Positions 1-13,054 of a stretch of 64,000 bases of DNA are shown here, piece by piece. The DNA comes from Datnioides undecimradiatus (Eukaryota; Chordata; Actinopteri; Lobotiformes; Datnioididae). A program made the translations under genes and the position numbers. Within the stretch, counting starts at the first letter, position 1, and each line of letters begins with the position of its first letter. The stretch is taken from positions 505,501-569,500 of the forward strand of contig WARS01000090.1 in assembly GCA_008933995.1 (NCBI GenBank), in the 5' to 3' direction. The notes under the pieces are model-generated. The model was not told where the DNA came from. It saw only the letters and a list, made by a program, of their open reading frames with translations, and did not search any database.

Positions 1-2133
1 TGTCTGCTCAGCCCAGGGTAAGACCCTAAAAGTCGAAAGATCAGGGATCAGCAGGACATCACTGCTGAAGTTGGCAGTGCTGGCATTGTCCACTTCGTTG
101 CTCTTAGGGCTCAGGGTCAGCTCCAAGTAGCTTCTCGGCATCGGCACACCATACACTGCTTTCTCCTGTGGAAGCAATAGTTACATTAAAGCTCAGTACT
201 TTGGGAAATACAGAACTGGATTTTCTTTTTGAGACCTGAAAATCTTATACCTGTGAGTTGAATGGAGGTAGAGCTGAGGTAATTAACCCAGCTTAGACTA
301 CAAGCAGGTGACAACAACTAGCCTAGCTCTGTCCAAAGTACACAAACACATATCAACACCTCCAAGGGCAATGTCACTAGCTTTTGAGGGACAAGACACT
401 TGCTAAATAAATGGAAATACAAGAAGGTGTGATTACATGGAAGAAGCGGACAGGCACTGTCTTGGACCTGGACACCCCATGAAGGTCAGTGGCCTCGAAG
501 CGGACAAAGTTGATGTTTTCTCTGGCGATCTGCTGCTTGATCTGCTCCATGGCTGAAATGAACCTGTGATTCCCAAAGAGCTCAACAGTCTCGTTTTCGT
601 AATCTGTGGAAGAGAGTTTGAAATATCTACAAAAACAGTGGACAACAATTGGAGAGTTTGATATCTAATACTAGTTTTGTCCCATTAAAAAAACCAAACA
701 TAAATCCTCAGTATTTCTAAAAGTTAAAGCCCCATTGGTGCCCAAATCACTTCACTAAAGCCAAAGTCACACCCGAAACCAGTTCTGTCAATTCAAGTCA
801 ACACTACAGTACACTATACATCTGCCCAGCAGATATTTTAGCAGCAGCTTATTTTAGATTCATCAGTATGAATATCTACTTTGTCTGATAATAACAAGAT
901 ATTGCTGGACAAAACATCCATATAAAATAGTTAATTTAATTTAATTTAGAAACAGCATCAAGAGTTTGCCCACCAGAGAGCACTGACACGTTGTATTTCA
1001 ACAAAAAAATGTCTTGTTCCAGATAAAACATGGTCATTGTTAGAATAAAAATCTAATCCCAGTGAAAAACAACCTAAAAATAGACAATAAACAATTGTAA
1101 ACTAAATGTAAAACGATTCCAGAGTTTCTTCAGGATTAAAGACATATAGATCCTGTTAATACCATGTTAATTCTACTAACTGACGTATCAAATCATAGAT
1201 ATTAAAACGCAAACACATTAAAATGAGAAATGTTTTGTGTTTAAAGAAGTTAAAGAAGTCAACATCCATCAACCCTGAGTTTAAGCAAAGTCAAAGTTGA
1301 AACAGTAACTGGAATGAGATAAAGCCAAGAGCATAGAGCCACCATCTTTTAATCGTTTGTTAAAGAGTTGAAATCTAATCTATTAATATTTGCTCATATT
1401 TGACCTTTAAGTGTGTCTTTTAACCAAAGTTTCACCAACCTGTATGAGAACTTCCAGCCTCGCCCCAGGAGCCTCCGCTTGTATTTGTGTGTGTCCTAAC
1501 TCCAGGCTGCCTATTTGTGTTTGCATCAGACCTGAATGAGCTGGATGAATCCATGCTGGAAGGTAGCTGAATAGATGTGCTACCTCCCGAGCTGGGCCCC
1601 CTTCTGGAAGCGTCAGAGTGGGGTTTGAAGGTGCTGAACGCCCTGTTGGGGTTTCCATCATCCTGCCGTACGTCAGGCCTTCCAACACCGCCTCCACTGC
1701 TGCTGCCTCCATGGAGGTACGTATAAGGACTGCCTGGCTTTCCATCATCTCTTCCACGGATGCTGAGACGAGGACTTTCCCTCAGGATGGTCTTCAGCTC
1801 CTCCATGGTCTGACGGGGAATACCCATCTCACTGTAGGACACCTTGGTTTGAGAGGATGTCTCTCTGTTCCAGTCCTCCCCACTGGCAGGTTCATCCATC
1901 CTTGGGTCATCAACTCGCTCTGGGAGCCTGTGAGCCAGAGGGCCAATGGAGATCACAGTAGGGTTGTCCAGAGAGGAGGGGATGCTGGTGGGAGTGTGGA
2001 TGATTGCAGGACCTCCTCCTCTGCTGCTCCAGTCTACGGGAGGCGCATATTTCCCAGTCACCCTCACTCCCTTCCTGTTGCCCAGGCTCATCCCAGTGCC
2101 ATCTATCTGGTCTTTGCTTCTACTCTGACCCTC
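1..2133 (-). CDS. lgsn: Lengsin, 5' part (partial, continues beyond the left edge)
   Basis: Lengsin is a vertebrate lens protein of the class I glutamine synthetase fold, regarded as a structural protein without synthetase activity. Three minus-strand exons join in phase: 1440-2133 (phase 1 out), 437-603, and 1-165, which runs off the window. The last two encode FVRFEATDLHGVSRSKTVPV and then FRVLPWAEQT, close to remembered human lengsin and to the start of the glutamine synthetase beta-grasp domain. Exon 1440-2133 codes about 231 residues rich in Ser, Gly, Pro and Asn, which look disordered and hold one conserved-looking stretch, RQTMEELKTILRESPRLSIR. The start codon and any upstream exon were not identified; the acceptor at 2134 implies at least one more 5' exon. 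PTP4A1 lies head-to-head on the other strand, as in human 6q12. The catalytic domain is mostly outside the window. Confidence 0.88.
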
Positions 2134-5100
2134 CTGGAAAACACACAATGGGTCTATCACAAGAATGGTAAGATACGGTCAAGTTTATATATAAAAAGAG
2201 TTATTGGAGGAATTAAGATCCAATCTAGTCAATACTGGTAAACACAATCAAATCCAAAAGGATATATTTGAAGCCAAAGCTGCTGCATCCATTCACACTT
2301 TTGTGCTGGAAAAAAATGAAAAACAGTTAGACATGGAGATTTTACCTTGAAATCTTCAGAGTCATTCATTTCTTAGTTTGCACTCTTTCATGAACTGTGA
2401 TTTGGAATTTCATAGCCCTCATGTGAAGTCAGAGCTTCACTCGCACATTAATTTTTATAGACAATTGGTACAATGGTGACGGATTAGAAAATTCTTTTTT
2501 GGCCCCCAGCAGCCACGGGAGTCCAGCTGGAAACTGGCACCAGCTGGCCGTCGGTGGACGCTGAACCTCACGGCCTGCTTTGAGCTCATTGGCTGCTCGA
2601 GAGGACAATTCAGTGTTGCTTTTGTGCTGTTGCAAAAGTGAAACTGCAGAGCTCAGCAGCTCTGTTTGTGCTTCTAGAAAGATATGGGGGCAAAAGTATT
2701 TATTCCAGAGAGAGATGAAAACACACAACTATGAAGACAGGACAATGGCCTGTGATGGTCTGTGCATTCAAAAGCTTGTTTGAGTGAAATCAACAGAGTA
2801 TTTTCTTGAGGAAGGCGCAGAAAATGAATGTTTGAATGATTAAAATCAGCTCCATGGTAGTTTCTCTGCTTGATTTCACTCCTAACAGGCTTCAGTCAGG
2901 GCAGTTTATAACCACAGAAGTATAATTGTACCATTTTCTAGTACATAAAACAAAACTGACCCACCACAAGGTCAATTTAGTGGTTATTCTGGGGGGTTCT
3001 GTCATATCACACAATGTACATCGGCTGATTTTCAATCTCAATATTTAAGGGATGAGAAGTCCTCAAAGTACATAAAAAAATAAATTCAGAATATCTAAAA
3101 TATCATAACAACTGAGCAAACTCCCGCTCTCCTGAGGAAGACCGCGTGATACAGCTGAGATCTCCAGAACAGCCACTAAACCTCAACTGGACCATGTGGT
3201 TAGGTTTGTTTTGTCAACCACTGTTTATGGTGTCTATAATGAATTTTCAGCATTGTCGTTAATGGTTATTTATTATTTTCTTTCAGAGTTTCGAGCTGCA
3301 GTTAGTAAATATTAGTAAATCTTAATAATGAGATCATCTGCTAAAATAATCAATGAAATTTGGGGTTGTGAGTAAAATATTAAATTTATATATCATTAGA
3401 TATTATGCCCCATGCATTCATATAAACAGAGGATTTAACTAATGTAGTTGGTTGAGCTCATTTTGACGTATTTTGTCTAGGATTGCAGCTACATTTGTGT
3501 GTAGAGACTTAAGACTTAAGATAAGACTTAATAAAATAAAAATAGGTGCCAACTAATTTTCTGCTGATCATTTTAGCTACACTCACTTGCACATTTAATT
3601 TTGAACAAAACATATTCGATAAGATATTTATAAGATTATTGATATCATTTAAAAATCTTAATTTAAAAAGTAACTAGCTACTGAAGCCATCAAATTCATG
3701 CAGTGAAGTAAAAAGTACAAGATTTCCCTCCAGAGTACCTTAAATTTGTACTTTAGTACAAACTCACAAGTTCGCATGTTCGGCTGAGCTGCTGAGCTCT
3801 CAAACTTTAACTGGGATTAATGTAACAAGCTGATCTCTGTCTGCTTGAGACTTAGTAATTAAACAGGAAATTACAGACCAGCAAAATAAAGTGTTACCGA
3901 AGGACTTGTCACAACATTGCCTTTAATTATTGGTATGTTATATTATGAATATTACTTATTTATTATCTGTTTATAAAGTAATAATACATTCATTGGTTAC
4001 AATTTACAACCCTAACATTTGCCTTATTAGTAAGTGGTACTAATGTAATTCAGGTTTTACTTGAAAATTGACTTAAATATTTTAATATAGTCACCAGCAA
4101 TGATGAATATCTTTTCTGCTACTATTATGTGACGCTACTGCTATTACGCCAGTAAAGGTACAATATTATATCATATCTTTAAAATATTCTGTTACATGGA
4201 AAATACTGCATTCAAAATGTTACTTAAGTAAAAGTATGTATGTATAATTTATCTAATGTATTAAAAGTAAAAGTTAAGTAAGGAATTATAGATTACTATT
4301 AATCGTGCATGCACGCAAAAGCAGGAACTGCTGCAATGACATGATGCTGCTACCACTACAACGAATATACTAATACTGCCACTACTTGTACTAGTCCAGC
4401 TGCTTTTATACTAGAGTGGCACTCTCGCAAGCCCTCTGTGTGTATGTGGTAATCTCTGGACTGAACCTCCAGCTGTCATGACTCAGCTCTGACTTCAGCT
4501 TTGATGACTCAGGATGAGACGCTGATGACCTGGGAGTGAAACACCAAATGACTCATTAAAGAGGTCTCAATTAAGATCTGCTTGCTTTGGAGAGCAGCAT
4601 CACTAATCTGAGCATGTAAAGGGAAAATACACATATATGCAGGCTGAGAGAGTTTGAATTGATAAAGGCTCAGTTCACACAAATCGCAGACACAGTAATG
4701 TGGATTTAGTTTTATGTGAAAATGTTCTGTGAGAACAACATAATGCAGTGGGTGTGAATATGGTTTTATTTGTTGTGTTTTAAGTGCGCTTAGTGTGAAA
4801 CTATTTAATTACATCTACCATCAAATATTGGTCCAGGAAATTTATAAAATACCATGCAGAATATAAAATACAATATCATAATACATATAATACATATACA
4901 CATTATAAAATTATGTCTCCCAGAATATTATACTGAATCTATACAATCCACTACTCTAGTTTACAGCAGTAAAAAATACATTTTTATTGTGTCTATATGT
5001 CACTAGAAGTTATTCATTTTTTGTGTTTTTGGAGTTTTTAGATTTTCCTGGTAGCCACACGTGGCTCTGGGAAGTGAAAATGCAGCCAGGCCTCAGAAGT

Positions 5101-5835
5101 GACCACCTGACTTGTGCAGCATGGAGGCAGGAAGATGTCTGGGCAGAAAACCTCACGTTTTTTCAGGGTGGGGTTTTAAAGGGCTGCGTCAAGTCTGAGA
5201 TAATTCAATAAAGGGAGAACCGGAAGTTCCCCGAGTTTCCCTTCAAATTAAAATTAAGGCGTGTCACGGGAGCGAAACATAGAGACGAGCGCATATGATA
5301 GTGTTGACGGTTAACACTTATGTACGGTTATGGTGGGCAAAAGGCAAACACTTGTTGTTTTTTATTGTTCTGCATTGTTCAGATCTTGTGATAGCATCAC
5401 CCTTACCTGGTCACCCCGATCTTGCAACGTCTTTGTGGCACCTTATTGTCTCTACTTACTGATGATGTTCTTGTCAGAGCTCCATTCCATAATCTTTTAT
5501 AAGACCATCCTGAAAGCTGCTTTTCAACAATCGGGCTCTCATATCTTCTTTGTCTAACTCTTTGCAGCCCATGGCTCTCCCAGTTGCATGCAGCCCCAAA
5601 CATTCATGCAAACCCTCCAACAACTGCTGATTTGGTTTAAATTACAATGGCTCTTGATGTTTTTCACCTAGGTTATTTTTTAGCAAGGTTTTTGAGTGTT
5701 ACCGGCGTGTAGACTTATGCATTCAGGGCGTTGTAGGATTTTTATTTAGTTAAAGTGTTCTTAAATAATTATTTATATGTTCACTCGGGTGTGAAGACCT
5801 TTTGGTCGACTGTGTAATAAGTGCCGGTACTGCTT
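2134..5835. other. AT-rich spacer between LGSN and PTP4A1
   Basis: No gene is supported here. The missing first exon(s) of LGSN should lie in this stretch but I could not pick them. Short ORFs at 2429-2783 and 4987-5557 show no recognisable protein. The sequence is mostly AT-rich and unique-looking. Confidence 0.5.
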
Positions 5836-5839
5836 CAAA

Positions 5840-6250
5840 ATACAAATGTTTTATTTTGAAAGTTCTGACCGGAAGTCGGCTCCGTCTTTCCTTCCAGCGT
5901 GACGGAGCCGCCGCAGCCGATCAGGAGACTTCGGCTCCGCTCGGAGAAACAGCATCGGACTGTATGGTGGAGAACCGTTTAACATTTTTTACCTTTTTCT
6001 GGGGACCGGCTGTATGATTAAGCTACAATCTTCAATGAGTAAGCATATCCCAGTAAGTAACGTGTGTGTTTTGTCCGTGTCTGTGTGTGCGCGCGCGCGT
6101 TTGTGGCTGCCATTTTGTTCCCGTTTTTAATTTCTTCGGCTCGTGTGTTGTGTGTTAAATCAGTATTAAGGCTACGTTATCGTCGTTACCAGCTGGCCTT
6201 CACGTTTCCTCGATGAAATCACGGCCTGCTCCTCGCGGAACCGGCTCAAA
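5840..6250 (+). promoter_or_regulatory. ptp4a1: CpG-rich promoter and noncoding first exon of PTP4A1
   Basis: The base composition changes sharply from AT-rich to CpG-rich, with many CG dinucleotides around 5870-5960 and 6180-6390. A probable noncoding exon ends at 6052, before the donor GTAAGTAA; a second donor, GTAAGC at 6039, is also possible. No TATA box is obvious, which suits a broadly expressed CpG-island gene. The transcription start was not determined. Confidence 0.55.
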
Positions 6251-7002
6251 TTCCCGCGTGACTCCGATTCTTAACGTTAAATCTCTTCATTTACCTCAAC
6301 AAAAATGCGCTAAACGTGTATTTGTGACGGTTATTTAAGCGTACTTCGTGTGCGGTGTTCGTCCCGGTTAGGAAGCGGCTGTTGAGCTGCTCCTAGCTAA
6401 CCACTCGGAAGTTTTTTGTCGGATAAAATCGACGCATTTTTACGTAAAATAAAATTAAAATGTATAAATGACACTTTCTTTGTGGTTTCCGTCACATGTT
6501 GTGTAATTGCCGATTTAACGAGGCGTCGTGTCCGTCACCTGAACGCATCGTGTGGACGGGTCCATCTCTTGTGTCTCGCGCTGCTCCTGACAGCGCTCGC
6601 AGGCCTCTAACGCTAAAATGATGGCGCCCGGTCTACCATCCTCACACAAAGGACACTTTACAGCTGTGCAACGAAATGCACCAACATCGTGACATCTGAC
6701 CACAGCAACACTTCACACTGTTCTCCCGTCCTTTATCTTTTTCCTCCACCTCTCTCTTGCTCGGTTATTTCTCTCTTTTGTGGTTAATTTTCTGCAAAAT
6801 GCTGTTTTTTTATCCCCCCCCACCAAGCCGGAAAATTACCGGATTAACAAAGCATATTTGAACAGATTAGGTTTTTTAGTGTTTGGGGCCTAAGATGGAG
6901 AGAGAGGTTTTCTAGTAAGTAGGCCTTTTGTGCATTACACCCGTCTTAAGAGTTTAAAGGGCAAAAACACTGGGAGCCATTTGTGAGTCAGATTTATGGT
7001 GA

Positions 7003-7004
<2 letters not shown>

Positions 7005-7041
<37 letters not shown>
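7005..7041. repeat. (GT)n microsatellite
   Basis: About 18 GT units in the first intron of PTP4A1. Confidence 0.95.
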
Positions 7042-7043
<2 letters not shown>

Positions 7044-8602
7044 AGTGATGAAGCCCAGCTGAAGGCCTCATGGTGTGCTCAGCTTTCACTGATATGACCT
7101 ACATGTCAGAAATGACACATTGTCCCCACTGTACACCAGCCGCAGCAGCCATTAGGTGAGATATTACACGGTGCTGCAGTGTGACTCTTTGTTTAACAAC
7201 CTCACGTGTGGATTTTCATCTTTTGTTTGATGGTGAGGAGACTTATATTGTCCAAAATCTGTTAAAAACGCCCTTTTATATCCGCATCTGATCTGTCAGG
7301 GCGTCTAACACACCTCGGCAGTGCACCGCGCCTCGCTCAGTGTCTTATCTTTCAGTGTCACACGCTCACTCGTGCAGCATCGTGTGATTTCTGCATCCTT
7401 AATTGGTCAAAAAGTTGCTCTAAAACACTGGAAATCACACTGCCTGTCTTCAGTGTAACTGCTTTGAAATTAAATTGTCTTTTATTTTGTGTTGCATTAT
7501 GATTTATTCCTGGCACGGATGTGCGGTGGCAGCAGCACTGACAGGAAACTCACAAAACCACATAAAGACAATGCTGGTGTTTGATCTCGCTCCTCTTCTC
7601 GTGAGATCATTGACAGGGATGTTTGAATAGTATCTGTGGGTCTGACTGGAGATGCCGCGTCGGTATCAGGGCCAGTGCCGGGTTTGCAGCGTTGTTACAC
7701 TCAAGCGCGCAACCGCCTGATGCAACTGTGTGACAGCACAGAAATGTCAACAAATGTGTTTTGCAACAGTCTGAGGAGATTTCGATTCTCCAGGATCAGC
7801 AGCACAAGTGGGCCCTGCAGCGACATGGTTATCGTGGCGAACGCTGAGCCTGATGCTTTTAATTATCATTTGATGTTGTTTTCTTGTTATCTTGGTTTTA
7901 ACTAAGCAAAAGTGATTGAAAGCACAAACCATTTTGTTTATTGTGATACGAATTTAGGAGAATCAGCTGTTTTTTAAAGCTACAGCAAGGATGTTGTTTA
8001 CTTTTGGGGTTTTTTAACCTTTTATCATTGATTCAGTTACAGCTGCAGCAATTAGTCAACTGAAAAATCCTAACTGGGTCCTGTTTTGTTAACTGTTTAG
8101 TTATTTGAGCATTTTTTACTGATGATCTTTCAGTTTTGTAGCGTTGATCAGACAAAAGGAGACGTTTGTAAATGTCATGGCGGACTTTGGGAAGTCGGGA
8201 CTTCTTTTTTTTCTCACAGTTTGCAGACATGCAATCAGTAACTGCAGCTGTAACCTGAACATTAGGATCATTGTTTTTCACTCTTTTAATTAGCAAACAG
8301 TTGAGTGTGGAAGCTTAGTTTTCAGTTTGTTCTCACGTTAAATTGGTCGAACGTCCTGAGATGAGGACATTGTTCGCGCCAAAGACCCGACATCAGCTGT
8401 GGGGTCAGAGAGAACGACACAAAGCCGCCCACCAGTAGCTGCTCTGTCACGTTTCAGCGGCGAAACAAAAAGCCCCCCGCGGCGTGTTTAACACCGTCTG
8501 ACTCCTTTTTTAGAAGAGTTTGTTTTTAAAAGCGTCTTCTTGTTCCTCCCTGTCTCCCTCTGTGTCCTGCAGCAGTTCTGTGGTGTTCTGGGTCACACAT
8601 TT

Positions 8603-8668
8603 ATGGAGTTTCTGAAGGGCAGTGGGGACTACTGCCAGGCTCAGCACGCCGCCTATGCAGACGAGTGA
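8603..8668 (+). promoter_or_regulatory. ptp4a1: 21-codon upstream ORF in the PTP4A1 leader
   Basis: A leader exon begins after the acceptor TGTCCTGCAG (about 8573) and carries the PTP4A1 start at 9153. About 30 nt into it, ATG at 8603 opens a 21-codon frame ending at TGA 8666-8668; the peptide begins MEFLKGSGDY and ends AAYADE. A second minimal uORF, ATG GGG TAA, lies at 8773-8781. The main start has a strong context (A at -3, G at +4). In mammals PRL-1 and PRL-2 translation is controlled by a conserved, magnesium-sensitive uORF. That this one is its equivalent is inference from position and family. Confidence 0.6.
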
Positions 8669-9152
8669 ACGGCCAAACTCGCCATCGATCCGACGCACTT
8701 GAGCCACAGGAGGGACCCCGGGAAGTTGGCAGGACCGGGACGCCTCCCAGAACCAGCGACAACTCGGCCTGGATGGGGTAACTCCACCCGCTGCACACTG
8801 CCCTCGTCGGCTTCCGCCTGGCCTGAATCAAGGTGGAACCAGCCTTGGTTTTTTTTCTTCCTTTTCTTTTGTTTTATTCCAAAGGAGAGGGTTTTGAGTT
8901 GTTCCTCTGATCGTCCGCCCTCTTTCGGCCGCCAAATCTCCCCGTCTGCCCGCCGCAGCCTTCGTTTTTTGGTTTTTTAGCCTCGCCAACCTCGAAGGAA
9001 GACCGGAGGATTCCCGTTCCTTGAAGCTCGTTGGACGTTTTCTGTTTTCTGTTTGACATTCCCTCCGAGTTCAACTAAGTGTTTACATTAGTGTTTTTAC
9101 TCTGTGGAAGACTTTCGTTGTCAGTTGTTTTTAATTTTTTAACGTCGTCACA

Positions 9153-12100
9153 ATGGCTCGTATGAACAGACCAGCCCCTGTGGAGATCACCTACAAAAAC
9201 ATGAGGTTCCTCATCACCCACAATCCCACCAACGCCACCCTGAACAAGTTCATCGAGGTGAGCCTCAGCGCCGTCTGCAGTTGTTCGGTCAGATTTAAGG
9301 GGAGCTTAACAGAGTGTAAAGAAATGCGTTTCTAGATCTGCATGTTCAACCTGATGATCAAACATCAGACGTCCTCAGGTGAAACGTTTCAGCAGACGAT
9401 GAAACCCTAATGAAGGACGCGCTGTGTGCGCGTGCGTCCACTGTGTCAGCGATAGCTCTCCTGCTCTCCTCTCCTAATGAATCCTCCCATGTGCTATTTT
9501 TTAACAGGAGCTGAAGAAATACGGAGTGACCACCGTCGTGAGAGTCTGCGAGGCCACCTATGACGCCACGCTGGTGGTGAAGGAGGGAATCCAGGTTCTG
9601 GTGAGTTCGGGCTCCTCCAGGACCGCGTCAGGTGGCGTCAAACCGAACTTTGTTTCTGCTCTTTTTCTCCGAGCTCTTACTTCCCCGAACACGCCCGCTC
9701 AGGTTCCCCCTTGTTTTCACCAGTTTTACGACTGTTATGTAAGATTTTCCATTTATAAAACTCATAAAAGCCGGATTATAACGTCGCGCTCACCGCCTGC
9801 AGCTTCTCCCCCCGTTGCCACCGCTCTGACTTCGTCCTCAGAGTCACGGGTTCCTCGATCTTCCAAACATAACTCTCGCTTTAAAAGCAACAATCAGCCC
9901 CTGGACGAAAGTGTTGATGCTTTCATTTGAAAACCTCAGTGACACAGCTGTGACATCATTTCCTGTTGAATCCAGAAAGCTGAGATGATTTGTGCTTTCT
10001 ATGCACATACCAACCGTCCCTCACTGTTTAAATATGGATTAGGATGAAAATCCAGGATTACCTTCAAGGCTGCAATCTCCTAATGATTACGTTCATAACT
10101 TTATTCATCTGTTGATCATTTCTGTTCCATAAGATGACAGAAAACCACTAAAAACAGGCCTAAAGCCCGGGTTGACAGTGTCAGACTGCAGGTTTTATTG
10201 CTGAACACTGCAGCCTGCAGACACTGGTGTGCAGCACTCTCATATTTGAGCAGCAGCTGCTTCATAAATGATTTAAATGCACAGTTAAAACACTAAAAAA
10301 ACCAGTTTAAATGACTCATTTTCTGTAACGACATCAGAACCAGAGGGGTTTCAGTATTTTACACCAACTGATTCTGTCACTAACGACATTAAGTGGGTCA
10401 TTTTTCTAAAAACATCACATCAAACCACTGAGAAACTAAACAGCAGCTCGTCAGATGAAGACACGGACACAGAGAGACCCCTCAGCCTTCTCTTCCCCCC
10501 CTACAACAACATTTTTGTTCCCCCGCAGCTCGTTTCAGCCCTCACACTTCTTTTGTTTTGGTTTCCGAGAAACTGGGCGGATGACGTCACTTCCCCCCTT
10601 CTCCCTCTCTCCCTTTCCAGGATTGGCCGTTCGACGATGGGGCTCCACCCTCCAACCAGATCGTGGACGATTGGCTGAACCTGCTGAAGCTGAAGTTCAG
10701 GGAGGAGCCCGGCTGCTGCATCGCTGTCCACTGTGTGGCTGGGCTGGGGAGGTGAGCGCTCGCCGCCACAGAGATTAAAGTCAGTTTTAGTTTGGGAGTT
10801 CTGTCCGTTGGGACGTTGCCGCCTCCTGTGACTTGTGCCTACATTAGCTGCAAATGCAGTTAACAGCCAATAATACGACGGCGTCCACACATCAGCCTGT
10901 AACAGTGAGGTGCATCGCGTGTCCTTGCAGCAGCTATTCAACTCTGAATCACTGCGGCCGGACGCGATGTTCACTCGAACGTGCTTACACGCTGAACCGT
11001 GGATTCAATGTGTCGTCCTGCTGTTTAGACGTCACAGAGCCAGACGTCGGCGTTTTGTCGAGGGGGAGGCAACAACGTGTGAAACAAAGCAGCCGGAGCT
11101 TCTTCGGTGCTGCAGACACTCGACCCCGGGCGCCGCTCACGAATCGTTTCGCCTGATTCTTGTCTTTTCTCAGTTCAGACGTTTCATCGGCTCCATTTTA
11201 CACGCAGGCTGTTATTCAGCTGAGCTCAGGCGAAACATCTGAAGGCTGTTAAATCTCTTTGAACAGTTACAAGGACTCTGTGTTAAACCTGAACCCAGAC
11301 AAACAGACGCCGAGTTGCTCTGAATGAAACGTTTCTCATTTAACCGACCTTTGTCTTTGTTCCTCCCGTTCCCCCGCAGAGCTCCTGTTCTGGTCGCGCT
11401 CGCCTTGATCGAATGCGGGATGAAATACGAAGATGCTGTCCAGTTCATCCGACAGTAAGTTCACAGTTGACAGTAAACAGAAACCTTCCTGCGGGCCGCC
11501 GGGGTCACCCGGGAGGCAGCCTCCTGCTGATTCGCATCGAAACAGTGACGCGGCTTCGTTAGACGTCTGAGGCTGAAACTGAACGGTGGTTAACGTGAGC
11601 GGGACGTGTGCCGGGCTGCACATTCAAACTGGAACCAATTATCAGCCAGGTCTTAATCATTACAGTGTGTTTATATGCAAATGAGCAGCGTTCACCCTCC
11701 ACGTCGCCTCCACCCAGAGCTCGCCTCTCGCTTGTTAGCAGACGTTCCACCCAGTGACAGGAAACGCGTCATCAAAATCCAGATTTTTCTGTCTTCATTT
11801 GCACAATCGTACAGCAATAAAGCCCGAAGTGACATTAAACGCATCGCAGGAGCGGCGGGCCGCCATAATGGGGCAACCGGCAGACTGTAGGTCAGATCAG
11901 GAGCAGGGTGGCTCACGTGTCAGACTGTTAAAGAAGGCGATACCGATCAAACGTGAGTCAGGTTTCTGTTTTGCCGTTTTCTCGCCTCTGATGCAGTAAA
12001 ATCATGCGATATGAGAACGTTTGGCCTCAGTCAGGGATTTTTTTCCTGAGCCGGCAGTACGGCGCCGAGTGCATTCTGGTTTTCTACCTACGTGCAGAAC

Positions 12101-12292
12101 AGAACAGCACAGTTCTCTGGTCACGAAGCTCCACCTTCCTTCTGCTGCATGAACAGTTTAACACGTCTTTACAGCGCTGACACACTCCCTCACACACACC
12201 GTGTTCACCTTTACATCATCATCATCATCCTCCTTTCTGTGAGACACATTTCACAGAAGCTGGATGTTAGCATGGCGCTTGAAGCAGGGAGG

Positions 12293-12337
<45 letters not shown>

Positions 12338-12973
12338 AGTCATGTAGCTGTAAATAACCGAGATAGTAAGAAGAGTGATTCAGGAGGTGAAGTGCAGGGA
12401 GCGTGTTAAAGTGTCTGCGTCATCACATGAAGCGCTCTTCACAGCAGCTCCCGCAGGCCTTCAGATCACAGCAGGATCACTGAATTTATCAGGGAGTAAC
12501 CATCTAAAAGCTGTTATCAGGAGCGTGACTGCGTATTTATCTGAAAACCCAACTAAAAAAGTGGATAACGGATAAAATAAGCGTGCAGGAATTTAAGTTT
12601 TTTTAGAAATTTATGATGGAGAACACCGACAAACCATCGATCGTGAAAATCCATTGTTGTTGTTGTGTGAGGGATGAAAATGGGACGACTGCCGCTGTAA
12701 AGCTGTCTGTTTTGTAAATAAGCTTCATACCTATAAGTACGACGTCGAACACGATGAGGCGAATGTCCTCCCGGTGCGTAGATATCCAGCTGTGCAGCGC
12801 CGGGGGTTCTGGGAGTTCGGAGCGAGTCATTAAACTCTGGCGGTTTTCTTTCCAGGAAGCGTCGAGGAGCGTTCAACAGCAAGCAGCTGTTCTACCTGGA
12901 GAAGTATCGTCCAAAGATGCGCCTGCGCTTCAAAGACTCCAACGGCCATCGCAATAACTGCTGCATCCAGTAG
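9153..12973 (+). CDS. ptp4a1: Protein tyrosine phosphatase type IVA 1 (PRL-1)
   Basis: A small prenylated dual-specificity-type phosphatase of the plasma membrane and endosomes; the family also binds CNNM magnesium transporters. Five coding exons splice in phase: 9153-9257, 9508-9600, 10621-10751, 11380-11454 and 12856-12973, giving exactly 173 residues as in human PTP4A1. Visible features are the acid loop DWPFDDG with Asp72, the active-site P-loop HCVAGLGR with Cys104 and Arg110, a C-terminal basic stretch ([11 protein letters not shown]) and the CAAX box CCIQ for farnesylation. The N-terminus [19 protein letters not shown] separates it from PTP4A2 and PTP4A3, which lack the MAR extension. 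Introns are short (0.25-1.4 kb). LGSN lies head-to-head upstream. Confidence 0.97.
12295..12329. repeat. (GT)n microsatellite
   Basis: About 17 GT units in the last intron of PTP4A1, followed by GCGCGC. Confidence 0.95.
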
Positions 12974-12990
12974 AGCCAAACCCTGAGCCG

Positions 12991-12991
<1 letters not shown>

Positions 12992-13051
<60 letters not shown>
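12992..13051. repeat. (CA)n microsatellite in the PTP4A1 3' UTR
   Basis: About 30 CA units starting 19 bp after the PTP4A1 stop codon. Confidence 0.95.

Positions 13052-13054
<3 letters not shown>

Noticed and set aside
1618-2241. 207-codon plus-strand ORF at the left end
   Set aside because: Antisense to the LGSN exon 1440-2133, which has proper splice sites and phase.
5330-5557. Plus-strand ORF starting MVGKRQTLVV
   Set aside because: No family resemblance, no splice evidence and AT-rich low-quality frame; left as unexplained sequence.
8030-8300. Sequence resembling an old interspersed repeat (CAGCTGCAGCAATTAGTCAAC)
   Set aside because: Only a vague resemblance; no terminal structure or coding remains.
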